DNA from: Campylobacterales bacterium
GTDB taxonomy: Bacteria > Campylobacterota > Campylobacteria > Campylobacterales > QNZT01
Reading direction: 5' to 3'
Length of the DNA: 24,968 nt
Assembly: GCA_015489185.1 (NCBI GenBank)
Contig: WGAE01000246.1
Location: 1 to 24,968 of the forward strand
A model generated the notes under the pieces. The model did not search any database. It saw only the letters and a program-made list of their open reading frames with translations, and was not told the DNA's origin. Every line of letters begins with the position of its first letter. The stretch's first letter is position 1. This document shows positions 1 through 7,491 of this stretch, one piece after another. The position numbers and the translations under genes are program-made.

Positions 1-231
1 ACAAGCCTCGAAGTGACTATCCGACGTCTGCTGGGTGTCTACTCCGACCCCAAACGCGATCCTCGCTTTCATGTGATCACCTGCGCCTATATCTGCACCG
101 CGACCGGAACACCCAAAGCGGCAGACGACGCGAAAGAGGTGCACATTTACAAACCGGAACAAATACCGTACGAGAAGCTACTCTTTGATCATGCGAAGAT
201 ATTGCACGATTATTCGGCAATGAGACCCTAG
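1..231 (+). CDS. Nudix hydrolase, 3' fragment
   Basis: C-terminal part of a Nudix-family hydrolase; its 5' end lies outside the window. The frame is open from base 1, so the GTG at 13 is probably an internal valine rather than a start. The visible protein begins just after where the Nudix box should be and carries the usual following pattern, RLLGVYSDPKRDPR then HVIT, in which a strand and an Asp-Pro-Arg turn precede the next beta strand. The C-terminus, with LLFDHAKILHDY, matches the last helix of ADP-ribose or nucleotide pyrophosphatase-like Nudix proteins. The catalytic REUxEE glutamates are not visible except perhaps one at the very edge, so substrate cannot be judged. The gene stops 54 nt before the next start, and no terminator hairpin is visible. 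Confidence 0.8.
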   Translation, partial: TSLEVTIRRLLGVYSDPKRDPRFHVITCAYICTATGTPKAADDAKEVHIYKPEQIPYEKLLFDHAKILHDYSAMRP

Positions 232-240
232 CTTTTTAGT

Positions 241-258
241 ACTTTTTTAAGTATAATT
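241..258 (+). promoter_or_regulatory. Probable sigma70 promoter of the lipoprotein gene
   Basis: A perfect TATAAT lies at 252-257, preceded by a T-rich run (241-248) and no recognisable -35. This is the form usual for Campylobacterota housekeeping promoters. Predicted transcription start is near 264, shortly before the AAGGAG ribosome binding site at 273-278. It could drive the whole plus-strand set to 5740. Confidence 0.6.
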
Positions 259-285
259 AAAACAAATATTTCAAGGAGTCTTCTC

Positions 286-1203
286 ATGTCTCGTTTGCTT
301 ACTTCTGCACTTCTCTCTTTTCCTCTTTGCATGTTATTGGCAGGTTGTGGTTATGAAAAACATGAAGTGACCAATGAGTTTTACCATCCGGAACATCCTG
401 TTACCTCCAAAACGCTCTATCCGAAAACGCAAAACCATGCGATGCAATCGTCAACCGAAAATCTCGCCTGGATGAAAACAGCTTCTACACATAAAGAAAA
501 AGAAGAGGAAAAACCGGCGAAATCAAGACCGACTCCTGCAAAACCTGACGATGTTTCTCACCAACAAGAAGGGGAAACAAAACGTCTTGCTTCAGTGCAA
601 ATGAAACAACCTAATCAAACTCCTTTCGTCACCCAACGACAGGCACCACCTGCACAGAGAGAAAAAACCGAAATACCGAAAGTAAAATATACACTTCCCG
701 TACCACCCAAACCGGTCGAACCGATCGATGTACAAAAAGAGATTGCCAAAACGCTTGAAGCGGTGGAGCGGATCAAAGCGGAGGCGGCTAAACAGATCGC
801 CGAAGCACTGCGGATTATCAAGATTGTCAAACCGATCAGAGCAACGAAGGTGATGCCGGTCGTCCCGTCGGTCGTCGATGTCGTCAAAGCGGAAGCGGTA
901 GCGGAGGTTGCGGAGGCAACGGCATTTGCCCAAACCGCCGAAGCGGTCGCCAAAGCGAAAATTGCCAAAGCGGTTGCAAAAGTGCAGATTGCCGAACTCA
1001 ATGACGCAACAAAACCCGCTACCAAAGAAGAGGTGCGTCAGGCTAAAGCCAAATCGGCGAAAAAAATTGCCCAGGCGGTGGCGGCGGCAGAGATTGCAAA
1101 AGCGAAAGCTGCCGCCACCGTTGCAAAAAGTGTCGCCGAGGTAGAAAAGCAAAAAGCGAAAAAATATCCTTCACTCGCGGAAAAACTTTTTGGAGAAAAA
1201 TAG
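286..1203 (+). CDS. Ala/Lys-rich lipoprotein of unknown function
   Basis: Predicted lipoprotein of 305 aa. Residues 1-20 form a lipoprotein signal peptide and end in the lipobox LAGC with the acylated cysteine at 21. Residues 22-145 are polar, rich in Lys, Glu, Gln and Pro (linker-like, with PVPPKPVEP near 138-146). Residues 148-180 and 198-292 are dominated by Ala, Lys, Glu, Ile and Val in short imperfect repeats of the type IAKAVAKVQIAE, which predict long amphipathic helix or coiled coil. A short tail YPSLAEKLFGEK follows. The plan (lipid anchor, extended linker, Ala/Lys helix) resembles TolA/Lpp-like spanning proteins in composition only; I see no homologous domain. Start ATG has AAGGAG seven bases upstream. 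The stop TAG shares one base with the GTG start of the next gene. Low complexity makes family assignment unsafe. Confidence 0.8.
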   Translation: MSRLLTSALLSFPLCMLLAGCGYEKHEVTNEFYHPEHPVTSKTLYPKTQNHAMQSSTENLAWMKTASTHKEKEEEKPAKSRPTPAKPDDVSHQQEGETKRLASVQMKQPNQTPFVTQRQAPPAQREKTEIPKVKYTLPVPPKPVEPIDVQKEIAKTLEAVERIKAEAAKQIAEALRIIKIVKPIRATKVMPVVPSVVDVVKAEAVAEVAEATAFAQTAEAVAKAKIAKAVAKVQIAELNDATKPATKEEVRQAKAKSAKKIAQAVAAAEIAKAKAAATVAKSVAEVEKQKAKKYPSLAEKLFGEK

Positions 1204-2114
1204 TGCAAAAAGTCGGTTATCTTTACGATCCCTTCTTTATGTTACATGACACCGGTCCCGGACACATTGAAGTTCCCCGCCGTGTCGAAGCGATCGACGA
1301 ATTGATCACGGGGAAATATGACTTTACGCCCATTCCAAGCCGAATGGGTAGCAAAAAGGAACTTTTGATGGTTCATGATGACGAATATGTCGAGTGGATC
1401 GAACACGGGTATGAAAACGGTGTGCGGATGATCGTCTCGGCGGATACAATCGTTTCGGAACTTAGTTACGAAGTGGCACTCAAAGCGGCAACAAGTACCA
1501 AAAATGCGGTAGAGTTTTTCAAACAGGGACTCGGCAACCGCGCTTTCTTGAATCTGCGCCCGCCGGGACACCACGCGGAGATCATCACCGGACAGGGTTT
1601 TTGCATCTTCAACAATGTCGCGATGATGGCACGCTACGCTCAGCAGGCAGGCTACAAAAAGGTTATTATCATCGACTTCGACGTACATCACGGTAACGGT
1701 ACACAGGATATCTTCTACGAGGACCCGACCGTCTTCTATTTCAGTACACATGAAAAAAACAACTATCCCTACTTTACCGGCAGTGCGGAAGAGACAGGAA
1801 GAGGTGCAGGTCTGGGATATACCAGAAACTTTCCCTACCACGACTATCTTCAAGATCATGAACTCCTCGCTTTTTATGATCAGTTGCCTGAAGATTTTGC
1901 CTTTGATATCGTTCTGGTCTCCGCAGGATACGATCTGATGAAAGATGAACAGATATCCACAGCACAAATCACCTTCTCAGGTATACAAAGCGTCGTACGT
2001 AAAATTCTCAATTATGCCGGAGAAAAACCGGTTGCATTTTTGCTTGAGGGGGGTTACAATATCGACTCGCTGGTGCAAAGTGTCGATGTGACGATGGAGG
2101 AGTTGGTTAAGTAA
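1203..2114 (+). CDS. Histone deacetylase-family amidohydrolase
   Basis: Zinc amidohydrolase of the arginase/deacetylase fold, 303 aa, close to class II HDAC-like bacterial enzymes (HDAH, acetylpolyamine amidohydrolase, AcuC). All signature motifs are present: LRPPGHH with the catalytic His pair 123-124, DFDVHHGNGTQ at 158-168 supplying zinc ligands Asp160 and His162, SAGYD with ligand Asp244, and LEGGYN with the transition-state Tyr285. Length fits a single-domain bacterial member and no signal peptide is seen, so it should be cytosolic. Known family members remove acetyl or other acyl groups from lysines, polyamines or small amides; the substrate here is unknown. It starts with GTG overlapping the lipoprotein stop by one base, and 19 nt separate it from the acyl-CoA synthetase gene, suggesting co-transcription and perhaps a metabolite rather than protein substrate. 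Confidence 0.93.
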   Translation: MQKVGYLYDPFFMLHDTGPGHIEVPRRVEAIDELITGKYDFTPIPSRMGSKKELLMVHDDEYVEWIEHGYENGVRMIVSADTIVSELSYEVALKAATSTKNAVEFFKQGLGNRAFLNLRPPGHHAEIITGQGFCIFNNVAMMARYAQQAGYKKVIIIDFDVHHGNGTQDIFYEDPTVFYFSTHEKNNYPYFTGSAEETGRGAGLGYTRNFPYHDYLQDHELLAFYDQLPEDFAFDIVLVSAGYDLMKDEQISTAQITFSGIQSVVRKILNYAGEKPVAFLLEGGYNIDSLVQSVDVTMEELVK

Positions 2115-2133
2115 TTTTGAGTAAAATTTCGGA

Positions 2134-3804
2134 ATGATTTTATCCGATTTAACAAATGCACAAAAGTATCGCCTGCTTGCGCAAGAGGAAGCGAAAATAT
2201 GGGAAAGACTTGACCATAATTTCGTGGCAAACTGGACGGAGGTGTTCGAGGAGAAAGCGCAGCGGTTTGCCGATCGTATCGTTATAGAAGAGACGCAAAC
2301 CGGGCATGCTTTCACCTACCGTGACCTTTCCGTCGCTTCCAATGCCGTTGCGGACTATATTCGCGCACATATTCCCGATCGGCATATCGGACTTTATTAT
2401 CACAACAGTTTCCTTTTTCTCGCAGCACTGATCGGCATCAACAAAACGGGACGTCTGGCGGTTTTGTTCAACACAAACGAACCGGTCGCACGTCTGCAAA
2501 CACTTGCACAAAAAAGTGATGTTCATATTGTTCTAGGTGATCCTATTACGGGACTCGAACATGTCGATATCGGGTATATGATCGAAACGCCGACTCAAGC
2601 ACCCGTTCGTATCGCAGACTTTCAGATCGAGCGTGACGATGCGGCTTTTGTAATCTTTACCAGCGGTACAAGCGGTCCGAGCAAACCGGCACTCTTTTCA
2701 CACAGACGTATGATCGGTGCGGGCATCGCATGGTCTCTTCGTACCTTCATGAAGTCTGATGATCGTTGCTATATTCCTTTGCCGCTCTATCACGGAAACG
2801 GACTTGCCGTCGCATTTTCCGCCGTAGTGACCGCCGGTGCACGGGCAATCCTGCGCCCCAAATTTTCCGTGACACACTTTTTCAAAGATATCGAACGTTT
2901 CGGATGTACCCATATGGTCTATATCGGAGAACTCTGGCGCTATCTGAGCAATCGCTATCCAAATCGACAATCCTCCACACTCCATACGATCTTCGGCAAC
3001 GGATTGCATCGTGAACTTTGGGAAACGGTTGTACCGCGTTTTGGTATTCGCCACATCGTTGAGCATTTCGGTGCCACCGAAATGCCTGCATCGGCACTGA
3101 CCAACTGGATGGATGTACCGGGCTATTGCGGCTACATTCCGCCCTCCCATCCCGACGCCAAAGATGTGTTGCTCATCGATGAGGCTGGCAACGAAGTTCC
3201 CGAAAACACACCCGGCGAAGCGATCTTTCGTGTGCCCAACAACCGCTATCGCGGCTACCTCGATCCTAAACTTGATAAACCGAAGCTGCTGGAACGCAAC
3301 GGGGTACTCTGGTGGCGTTCCGGAGATCTTTTGACCCGAAATAAAAAGGGCTTTTTCACCTTTGTCGACCGTGCAGGCGATACATACCGCTTCAAAGGCG
3401 AAAATGTCGCAACAGCCGATGTCGAATCGGCACTGATGCAAACCGGACTTTTCACCGAAGCGGTCGTTTACGGTATTGCGTTACCCCATATAGAGGGAAA
3501 AATCGGCATGGCATCGCTCTTGCCTGTAAAACCGCTTCATGAAGCAGAATTCACTCTGCTTTTGCAAGAGTTAAAACAAAGCCTCGCATCTTACGCACTC
3601 CCCTATTTCCTGGTTATTCGTAACAAACCTCATGAAACCACTTCGACTCTCAAAATCAAAAAACGACCGCTGGCGGAAGCAGGAATCAAGTACTATGATC
3701 AAAATGATCACTATCTGCTACTTGACGGAAAGTATCGCAAAATCGACGATACCCTTTTTCGACAACTGCAGGAGGGGACAATCATACCGGGAGAAAAGCG
3801 ATGA
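2134..3804 (+). CDS. FATP-like AMP-forming acyl-CoA synthetase
   Basis: Adenylate-forming enzyme of 556 aa (ANL superfamily) that should activate a carboxylic acid to acyl-AMP and then the CoA thioester. Seen: phosphate loop FTSGTSGPSKP (175-185), HFGATE (311-316), SGDLL (396-400), DRAGDTYRFKGENVAT (412-427) and a C-terminal TLKIKK (505-510) holding the likely catalytic lysine. The DRxGDTxRxKGENVAT form is characteristic of the fatty acid transport protein / very-long-chain acyl-CoA synthetase branch (SLC27-type, carnitine-CoA ligase CaiC relatives), so a fatty or branched acid is the best guess. No membrane helix is obvious. The start has no good Shine-Dalgarno and lies 19 nt after the deacetylase stop; its stop overlaps the next ATG (ATGA, 3801-3804), indicating translational coupling. 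The exact substrate cannot be read from sequence. Confidence 0.9.
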   Translation: MILSDLTNAQKYRLLAQEEAKIWERLDHNFVANWTEVFEEKAQRFADRIVIEETQTGHAFTYRDLSVASNAVADYIRAHIPDRHIGLYYHNSFLFLAALIGINKTGRLAVLFNTNEPVARLQTLAQKSDVHIVLGDPITGLEHVDIGYMIETPTQAPVRIADFQIERDDAAFVIFTSGTSGPSKPALFSHRRMIGAGIAWSLRTFMKSDDRCYIPLPLYHGNGLAVAFSAVVTAGARAILRPKFSVTHFFKDIERFGCTHMVYIGELWRYLSNRYPNRQSSTLHTIFGNGLHRELWETVVPRFGIRHIVEHFGATEMPASALTNWMDVPGYCGYIPPSHPDAKDVLLIDEAGNEVPENTPGEAIFRVPNNRYRGYLDPKLDKPKLLERNGVLWWRSGDLLTRNKKGFFTFVDRAGDTYRFKGENVATADVESALMQTGLFTEAVVYGIALPHIEGKIGMASLLPVKPLHEAEFTLLLQELKQSLASYALPYFLVIRNKPHETTSTLKIKKRPLAEAGIKYYDQNDHYLLLDGKYRKIDDTLFRQLQEGTIIPGEKR

Positions 3805-4541
3805 AAACCTCCCGCTTTGTCGTAGCGACCAGATTGCATACGACCAACGAAGCGATCCCTATCGACATATACAAAGTGAAACGCTGGGCAAAAGAGGTCC
3901 TGGCGTACTGCGATGCACTGATTCTCGTCGTTGATCATCGTTATTTTCAGACGCTGGATGGGGTGTTTGAATCTTTTGGAGAGCGAATCAAAGTTTTTCA
4001 TATTCACCCCTGGATCAGTTTTACACAACCGTTAAATATGATTGTCGAAAAAGCGCTCTCACTCAAAGCCGATACGGTACTGTTTCAGAGTATTGAAGTA
4101 ACTCTTTCTCCCGAAGATATCAAAACAATGCATACTTTTATGGACACAAACACGCTGGTCGTAGGTGCGAAACTTCACCCGAAACATGGAGAAAAAAAGG
4201 GAAGACAACCGTTAAACGGCTGGAATTCTCCCTGGAATACACTGGCTCTGTGGAACCTGCAAAAACTTGGACTGACCGGTTTTCTAACTATTTCCAGCGG
4301 CAATGTCGATCATATTCCCGGAGGCGTGGAAGAGGTCGTCGCAATCTCTCTGCTGCAACATCTGCGTTCGGGAGAGATGGAAGCGAAACTGATCGATCTG
4401 CCGACGGTTCGATGGGATGCGACCTGGGAGTGTCCGCTGCGTACCAGGTACCATGAAACTAAAATGGCTTCAAAAGCGGAACGCGCATGGAAGCAGATAC
4501 AGATACTTAATATCAAAGACGGAAAGGTGAATGTATTATGA
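3801..4541 (+). CDS. Unrecognised protein, possibly glycosyltransferase-like
   Basis: A 246 aa soluble protein that I do not recognise. The N-terminus (residues 5-45) alternates strand and helix and ends with ALILVVDHRYF. Residues 83-116 (AxSLKADTVLFQSIEVTLS then a helix) recall the stretch around the DxD motif of GT-A/GT2 glycosyltransferases, but QSIEV stands where the metal-binding acidic pair would be. A central segment PLNGWNSPWNTLALWNL (137-153) and SSGNVDHIPGGVEEVV (165-180) look like conserved substrate-binding loops. There is no signal peptide or membrane helix. It overlaps both neighbours by ATGA (3801-3804 and 4538-4541), so it is made together with the acyl-CoA synthetase and the dehydrogenase. 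A nucleotide-sugar transferase-like fold is an inference; a function should not be assigned. Confidence 0.85.
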   Translation: MKTSRFVVATRLHTTNEAIPIDIYKVKRWAKEVLAYCDALILVVDHRYFQTLDGVFESFGERIKVFHIHPWISFTQPLNMIVEKALSLKADTVLFQSIEVTLSPEDIKTMHTFMDTNTLVVGAKLHPKHGEKKGRQPLNGWNSPWNTLALWNLQKLGLTGFLTISSGNVDHIPGGVEEVVAISLLQHLRSGEMEAKLIDLPTVRWDATWECPLRTRYHETKMASKAERAWKQIQILNIKDGKVNVL

Positions 4542-5740
4542 TCGATGTACTGGTAATAGGAACAGGTGAGTACGTGACCGGTTTAGCGGGTGAAACAGTG
4601 GCAAAGTCGGATAAAAGTTTCGGTGTCGTAGCACTGAGCCTTTTTGATATGCGCGCGCGTGGACTGGTTGGCAAGATTATACTTGCAGGCAGAAACGGCA
4701 GACGTTTTAACGCAATCCGCAACCATTTCGAGAACAATCTCAAAGGGGCATACCCCACGCTTGATGTCCACTTCAAAGCCTTTCCCGAAGAACCTGTCAT
4801 CGATCCACAAGCTTACAAAACAGCACTGAAACAGTTGCCCAAAGGTTCGGCAGTCATGATCTTTACACCTGACGATACGCACTTTTCTATCGCCAAAGAT
4901 GCGCTGGAAGCGGGAATGCACGTACTTATTGCAAAACCTCTGGTCAAGACGGTAGCCGAACACGATACACTTGCACGTATCAGCGCCCAAAAGGGGCTAC
5001 TGACGATGCTTGAAGTTCATAAGCGCTTCGATCCTATTTACACCGATGCGGTAGACAGGATCAAGAGACTGGGTGAGTTTGGACACTTCAGTGCCTATAT
5101 GAGTCAACCCAAAAGCCAGCTTGAAACCTTTAAAGCGTGGGCCGGCATCTCAAGCGACATCAGCTACTACCTCAACGCCCACCATATCGATCTACTCGTC
5201 TGGGCGCTTCAGGGGATCGCCGAACCCGTCAGTGTCTATGCGGTAGCCGCATCGGGTGTCGGTAAAGAGATCTTGCAAAGAGAGATCGAAGATACGATCA
5301 CCCTGACCGTCACCTGGAAAAATATACACAGCGGCAATCCCGCCACCAGCATCCATACCGCATCGTGGGTCGCACCGCCTTCCGACGTTCACTCGCAACA
5401 ACGCTTCTTCTATCTGGGGCATCAGGGAGAGATTCGTGTCGATCAGGCGCATCGCGGTTATACGGTTGCTACCGACTCCGACGGTTTTCAGAGCGTCAAT
5501 CCACTCTTCATGAAGTATACACCGCGAAACGGCGCCTTTGCAGGGCAGGAGGGGTACGGATACAAAAGCCTGGAGCATTTTATCCTCTCGGCTACCGCAC
5601 TCAAAAACAAAGAAACCACACTTTCTGAACTCAATCAAAAACTACCGACTGTCGCCACTACCCATCCGGTAACCGCCATTTTGGAGGCGGGATACAGAAG
5701 TTTACGCGAAAAAACGCCGATTTTACTCAAAAACCTTTGA
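4538..5740 (+). CDS. Gfo/Idh/MocA family oxidoreductase
   Basis: Predicted NAD(P)-dependent dehydrogenase of 400 aa. Residues 1-130 form a Rossmann domain opening with VLVIGTGEYVTG, a variant of the GxGxxG loop. FTPDDTHFSIAKDALEAG (109-126) and then VLIAKPL are the classical Gfo/Idh segment, except that the usual EKP is AKP; Lys133 is kept. The C-terminal alpha/beta domain carries EVHKRFDP (159-166) and NAHHIDLL (213-220), which supplies the expected His and Asp near the active site. Relatives oxidise or reduce sugars, inositols and other polyols, so a sugar-derived substrate is likely. The gene begins in the last codons of the preceding gene (ATGA, 4538-4541) with GAAAGGTGA upstream. Its TGA stop lies inside the -35 box of the cold-shock gene promoter. 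From memory, fungal oxidoreductases share this unusual N-terminus; that is unverified. Confidence 0.88.
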   Translation: MIDVLVIGTGEYVTGLAGETVAKSDKSFGVVALSLFDMRARGLVGKIILAGRNGRRFNAIRNHFENNLKGAYPTLDVHFKAFPEEPVIDPQAYKTALKQLPKGSAVMIFTPDDTHFSIAKDALEAGMHVLIAKPLVKTVAEHDTLARISAQKGLLTMLEVHKRFDPIYTDAVDRIKRLGEFGHFSAYMSQPKSQLETFKAWAGISSDISYYLNAHHIDLLVWALQGIAEPVSVYAVAASGVGKEILQREIEDTITLTVTWKNIHSGNPATSIHTASWVAPPSDVHSQQRFFYLGHQGEIRVDQAHRGYTVATDSDGFQSVNPLFMKYTPRNGAFAGQEGYGYKSLEHFILSATALKNKETTLSELNQKLPTVATTHPVTAILEAGYRSLREKTPILLKNL

Positions 5741-5764
5741 CAAAACAAAATTTTCCGCTATAAT
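5737..5764 (+). promoter_or_regulatory. Near-consensus sigma70 promoter of the cold-shock gene
   Basis: Perfect TTGACA (5737-5742) and perfect TATAAT (5759-5764) with a 16-bp spacer; predicted start near 5771. The -35 box overlaps the stop codon of the upstream dehydrogenase. A full -35 is unusual beside the other promoters here and predicts strong expression. Confidence 0.85.
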
Positions 5765-5787
5765 AGTGGTGAAGAGAAATTTTACAG

Positions 5788-5834
5788 AGTACACTTCGGT
5801 GTATTGCGTTACTACATTTTGTGTTACTGCGTTA
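5788..5834 (+). promoter_or_regulatory. Structured 5' leader of the cold-shock mRNA
   Basis: The roughly 115-nt leader contains a perfect small hairpin, TACAC-TTCG-GTGTA at 5790-5803 (extendable by an A-U and a G-U pair to 5788-5805), with the very stable cUUCGg tetraloop. It is followed by two copies of TGCGTTA (5805-5811 and 5828-5834). No open frame is present. Long structured leaders are a known way for csp genes to sense temperature; that role here is inferred. Confidence 0.55.
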
Positions 5835-5885
5835 GACTGAAAGACTCCCGATTCTACTTCAAGATTTTTTACAAAGGTACAACAT

Positions 5886-6104
5886 ATGGCAGAATTGCTT
5901 CATGGAACGGTTAAATGGTTCAACGACGAAAAAGGTTACGGTTTTATTCAACAAGAAAATGGCGGAGATGATGTGTTTGTTCACTTCAGACAAGTCAATC
6001 ACAACGGTCCCGGTCGCGTGACACTTCAGGACGGTCAACAAGTCACATTTGAAATCGGCGAAGGGCATAAAGGTCCGCAGGCACAAAACGTCACACCGCT
6101 TTAA
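5886..6104 (+). CDS. CspA-family cold-shock protein
   Basis: A 72 aa single cold-shock domain (OB fold) that binds single-stranded nucleic acid and acts as an RNA chaperone in the cytoplasm. RNP1 is KGYGFI (16-21) and RNP2 is VFVHF (30-34); the N-terminal GTVKWFN is the standard first strand and the length is normal for the family. The start ATG has AAAGGT nine to ten bases upstream. It is a stand-alone transcription unit: strong promoter at 5737-5764, structured leader, and an intrinsic terminator at 6121-6148. Whether it is truly cold-induced or constitutive cannot be told from sequence, because many bacterial csp genes are not cold-induced. Confidence 0.96.
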   Translation: MAELLHGTVKWFNDEKGYGFIQQENGGDDVFVHFRQVNHNGPGRVTLQDGQQVTFEIGEGHKGPQAQNVTPL

Positions 6105-6120
6105 TCATATAACAATTACT

Positions 6121-6148
6121 AACCGGAAGCAAAGCACTTCCGGTTTTT
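6121..6148 (+). terminator. Intrinsic terminator of the cold-shock gene
   Basis: Perfect 9-bp stem AACCGGAAG (6121-6129) with CTTCCGGTT (6137-6145), a 7-nt loop, and a T run reaching 6148. It is placed 17 nt after the stop codon, before the convergent oxidoreductase gene. The minus-strand side lacks a T run, so it should work mainly in the plus direction. Confidence 0.88.
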
Positions 6149-6162
6149 CACTTCCCAGCCTC

Positions 6163-7491
6163 TTATTCACCTCTCAATTGTTTCGAAAACCGGTTTTGGA
6201 AAATGCGGTTTGGATCCTCTTTGTCCGCAAATGCCCAAAATTTGTCCCAGTGCGGATAGTTTCGCCGAAAATCTTCAGTCGTGATACGAAACTGTTTACC
6301 CCAGTGCGGGCGACCGCGATGTTTGAGCAAAATTTGATCGATCAATGAAAAATAGCGGAAATATTCCGGTCTGCGCATCAGGGGGAAATGGATTTTTGTG
6401 CCAATAAAACAGACATCTTCTCCCTGTGTAGGGCTCATCCAGAAATCATCTTTTTTCACAAAACGCACTTCAATCGGTGTGTCGACGTAGATTTTTTTGG
6501 TCTTGATCATCTCGATAATTTCACGAAAAACATCGAAAGTCTCTTCAATGTTAAATGCATACTCTACCACATCCTGTTTGAGCACGTGCGGCAGGAAAAA
6601 TGCCCAGTGCGATGCATAGACACTGCGTGCTTCCTCCCCCTCTGCAGGCAACAGTATACGGCTCATGAAGCGGTTGATTTTGGGAACCAGTTTGCGATTG
6701 AACGAAGCCAAAAAGAGCAATGCTTCATGAAGAAAGTTGTTGACTACAACACCGATAAAACCATAGGTATAGAGCTTTTTCAAAAATGAACTTTCGGATT
6801 TATCGGTTTTATTTGCAAGCCAGACCATAAAATGGTCGGTATGGGGAATCCAGATAAATTTGAAGTGTCTATTCTCTTGTAACAGCGTAGAAAACTGTGC
6901 TTCAATCTCCTCAAGTTTCATCCGCTTTTCGACCACTTCCAGTTTATAGAAGGGTTCACACTGCAGCGTCACACGAATGATAATCCCAAGCATACCGAGC
7001 CCCGTACCGTACGCTTTGAAAGCTTCATCTTCGCGTCTAATACGCTTTTTCTCCCCGGCAGGTGTAACCACCTCCATCTCAACCACGTCGGTCGAGAATA
7101 TCCCAAAGTTCATCCCGCTGCCGTGGTATCCGGTCGAACAGGCGCCTGCGATATTGTCAAAAATATTGGTACCGAGATTTTTCAGTGAGAGTCCGTGCGG
7201 TTTGAGCCTTTTGATCAATCTTGGAATATCAATACCCGCCTGTACCGTCACACACTTTTTTTCATAATCGATATGCTCAATGCGGTCAAATTTTTTCAGC
7301 GATACGACAATACCCTCCTCTCCCGCACAAAAAATATCGTTATAAGAGTGCGCTTTTCCCACTACTTTTAAAGGTGTGCGATTGGCGTTACAGATTTTGA
7401 CGATATCGACAATCTCTTCTTCCGTTTGCGGATAGAAAATATCTTTGGGGCGACATAGTGTTGTGTGCGCCCAGTTTCTAATCTTTTTCAT
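6163..7491 (-). CDS. FAD-linked aldonolactone oxidase-like oxidoreductase
   Basis: A 442 aa flavoprotein of the vanillyl-alcohol oxidase superfamily. Residues ~10-160 form the FAD-binding (PCMH) domain, with VGKAHSYND (44-52), in which His48 occupies the position that is covalently flavinylated in gulonolactone/arabinonolactone oxidases, and TGYHGSGMNFG near 117-127. Residues ~170-435 form an ALO-type substrate domain ending in HWGKQFR (396-402) and a DPNRIFQNRF tail typical of D-arabinono-1,4-lactone oxidases and alditol oxidases. The likely reaction is oxidation of a sugar lactone or polyol; the electron acceptor is unknown. No signal peptide is seen. The start ATG has a GGAGGGAA-type ribosome site and overlaps the 3' end of the phosphatase gene by 14 nt, so the two are co-expressed. 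Confidence 0.88.
   Translation of the reverse strand: MKKIRNWAHTTLCRPKDIFYPQTEEEIVDIVKICNANRTPLKVVGKAHSYNDIFCAGEEGIVVSLKKFDRIEHIDYEKKCVTVQAGIDIPRLIKRLKPHGLSLKNLGTNIFDNIAGACSTGYHGSGMNFGIFSTDVVEMEVVTPAGEKKRIRREDEAFKAYGTGLGMLGIIIRVTLQCEPFYKLEVVEKRMKLEEIEAQFSTLLQENRHFKFIWIPHTDHFMVWLANKTDKSESSFLKKLYTYGFIGVVVNNFLHEALLFLASFNRKLVPKINRFMSRILLPAEGEEARSVYASHWAFFLPHVLKQDVVEYAFNIEETFDVFREIIEMIKTKKIYVDTPIEVRFVKKDDFWMSPTQGEDVCFIGTKIHFPLMRRPEYFRYFSLIDQILLKHRGRPHWGKQFRITTEDFRRNYPHWDKFWAFADKEDPNRIFQNRFSKQLRGE

Noticed and set aside
13..15. GTG as start of a 72 aa protein at the left edge
   Set aside because: The frame is open to base 1 and the sequence is the middle of a Nudix domain, so it is an internal valine.
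592..1152. Antisense open frame of 186 codons inside the lipoprotein gene
   Set aside because: It is produced by the repetitive Ala/Lys codons on the other strand; the protein is Arg/Phe/Gly-rich nonsense with no ribosome site.
5805..5834. TGCGTTA repeats as a CRISPR-like or mobile-element repeat
   Set aside because: Only two 7-bp copies, inside one mRNA leader; better seen as leader structure.
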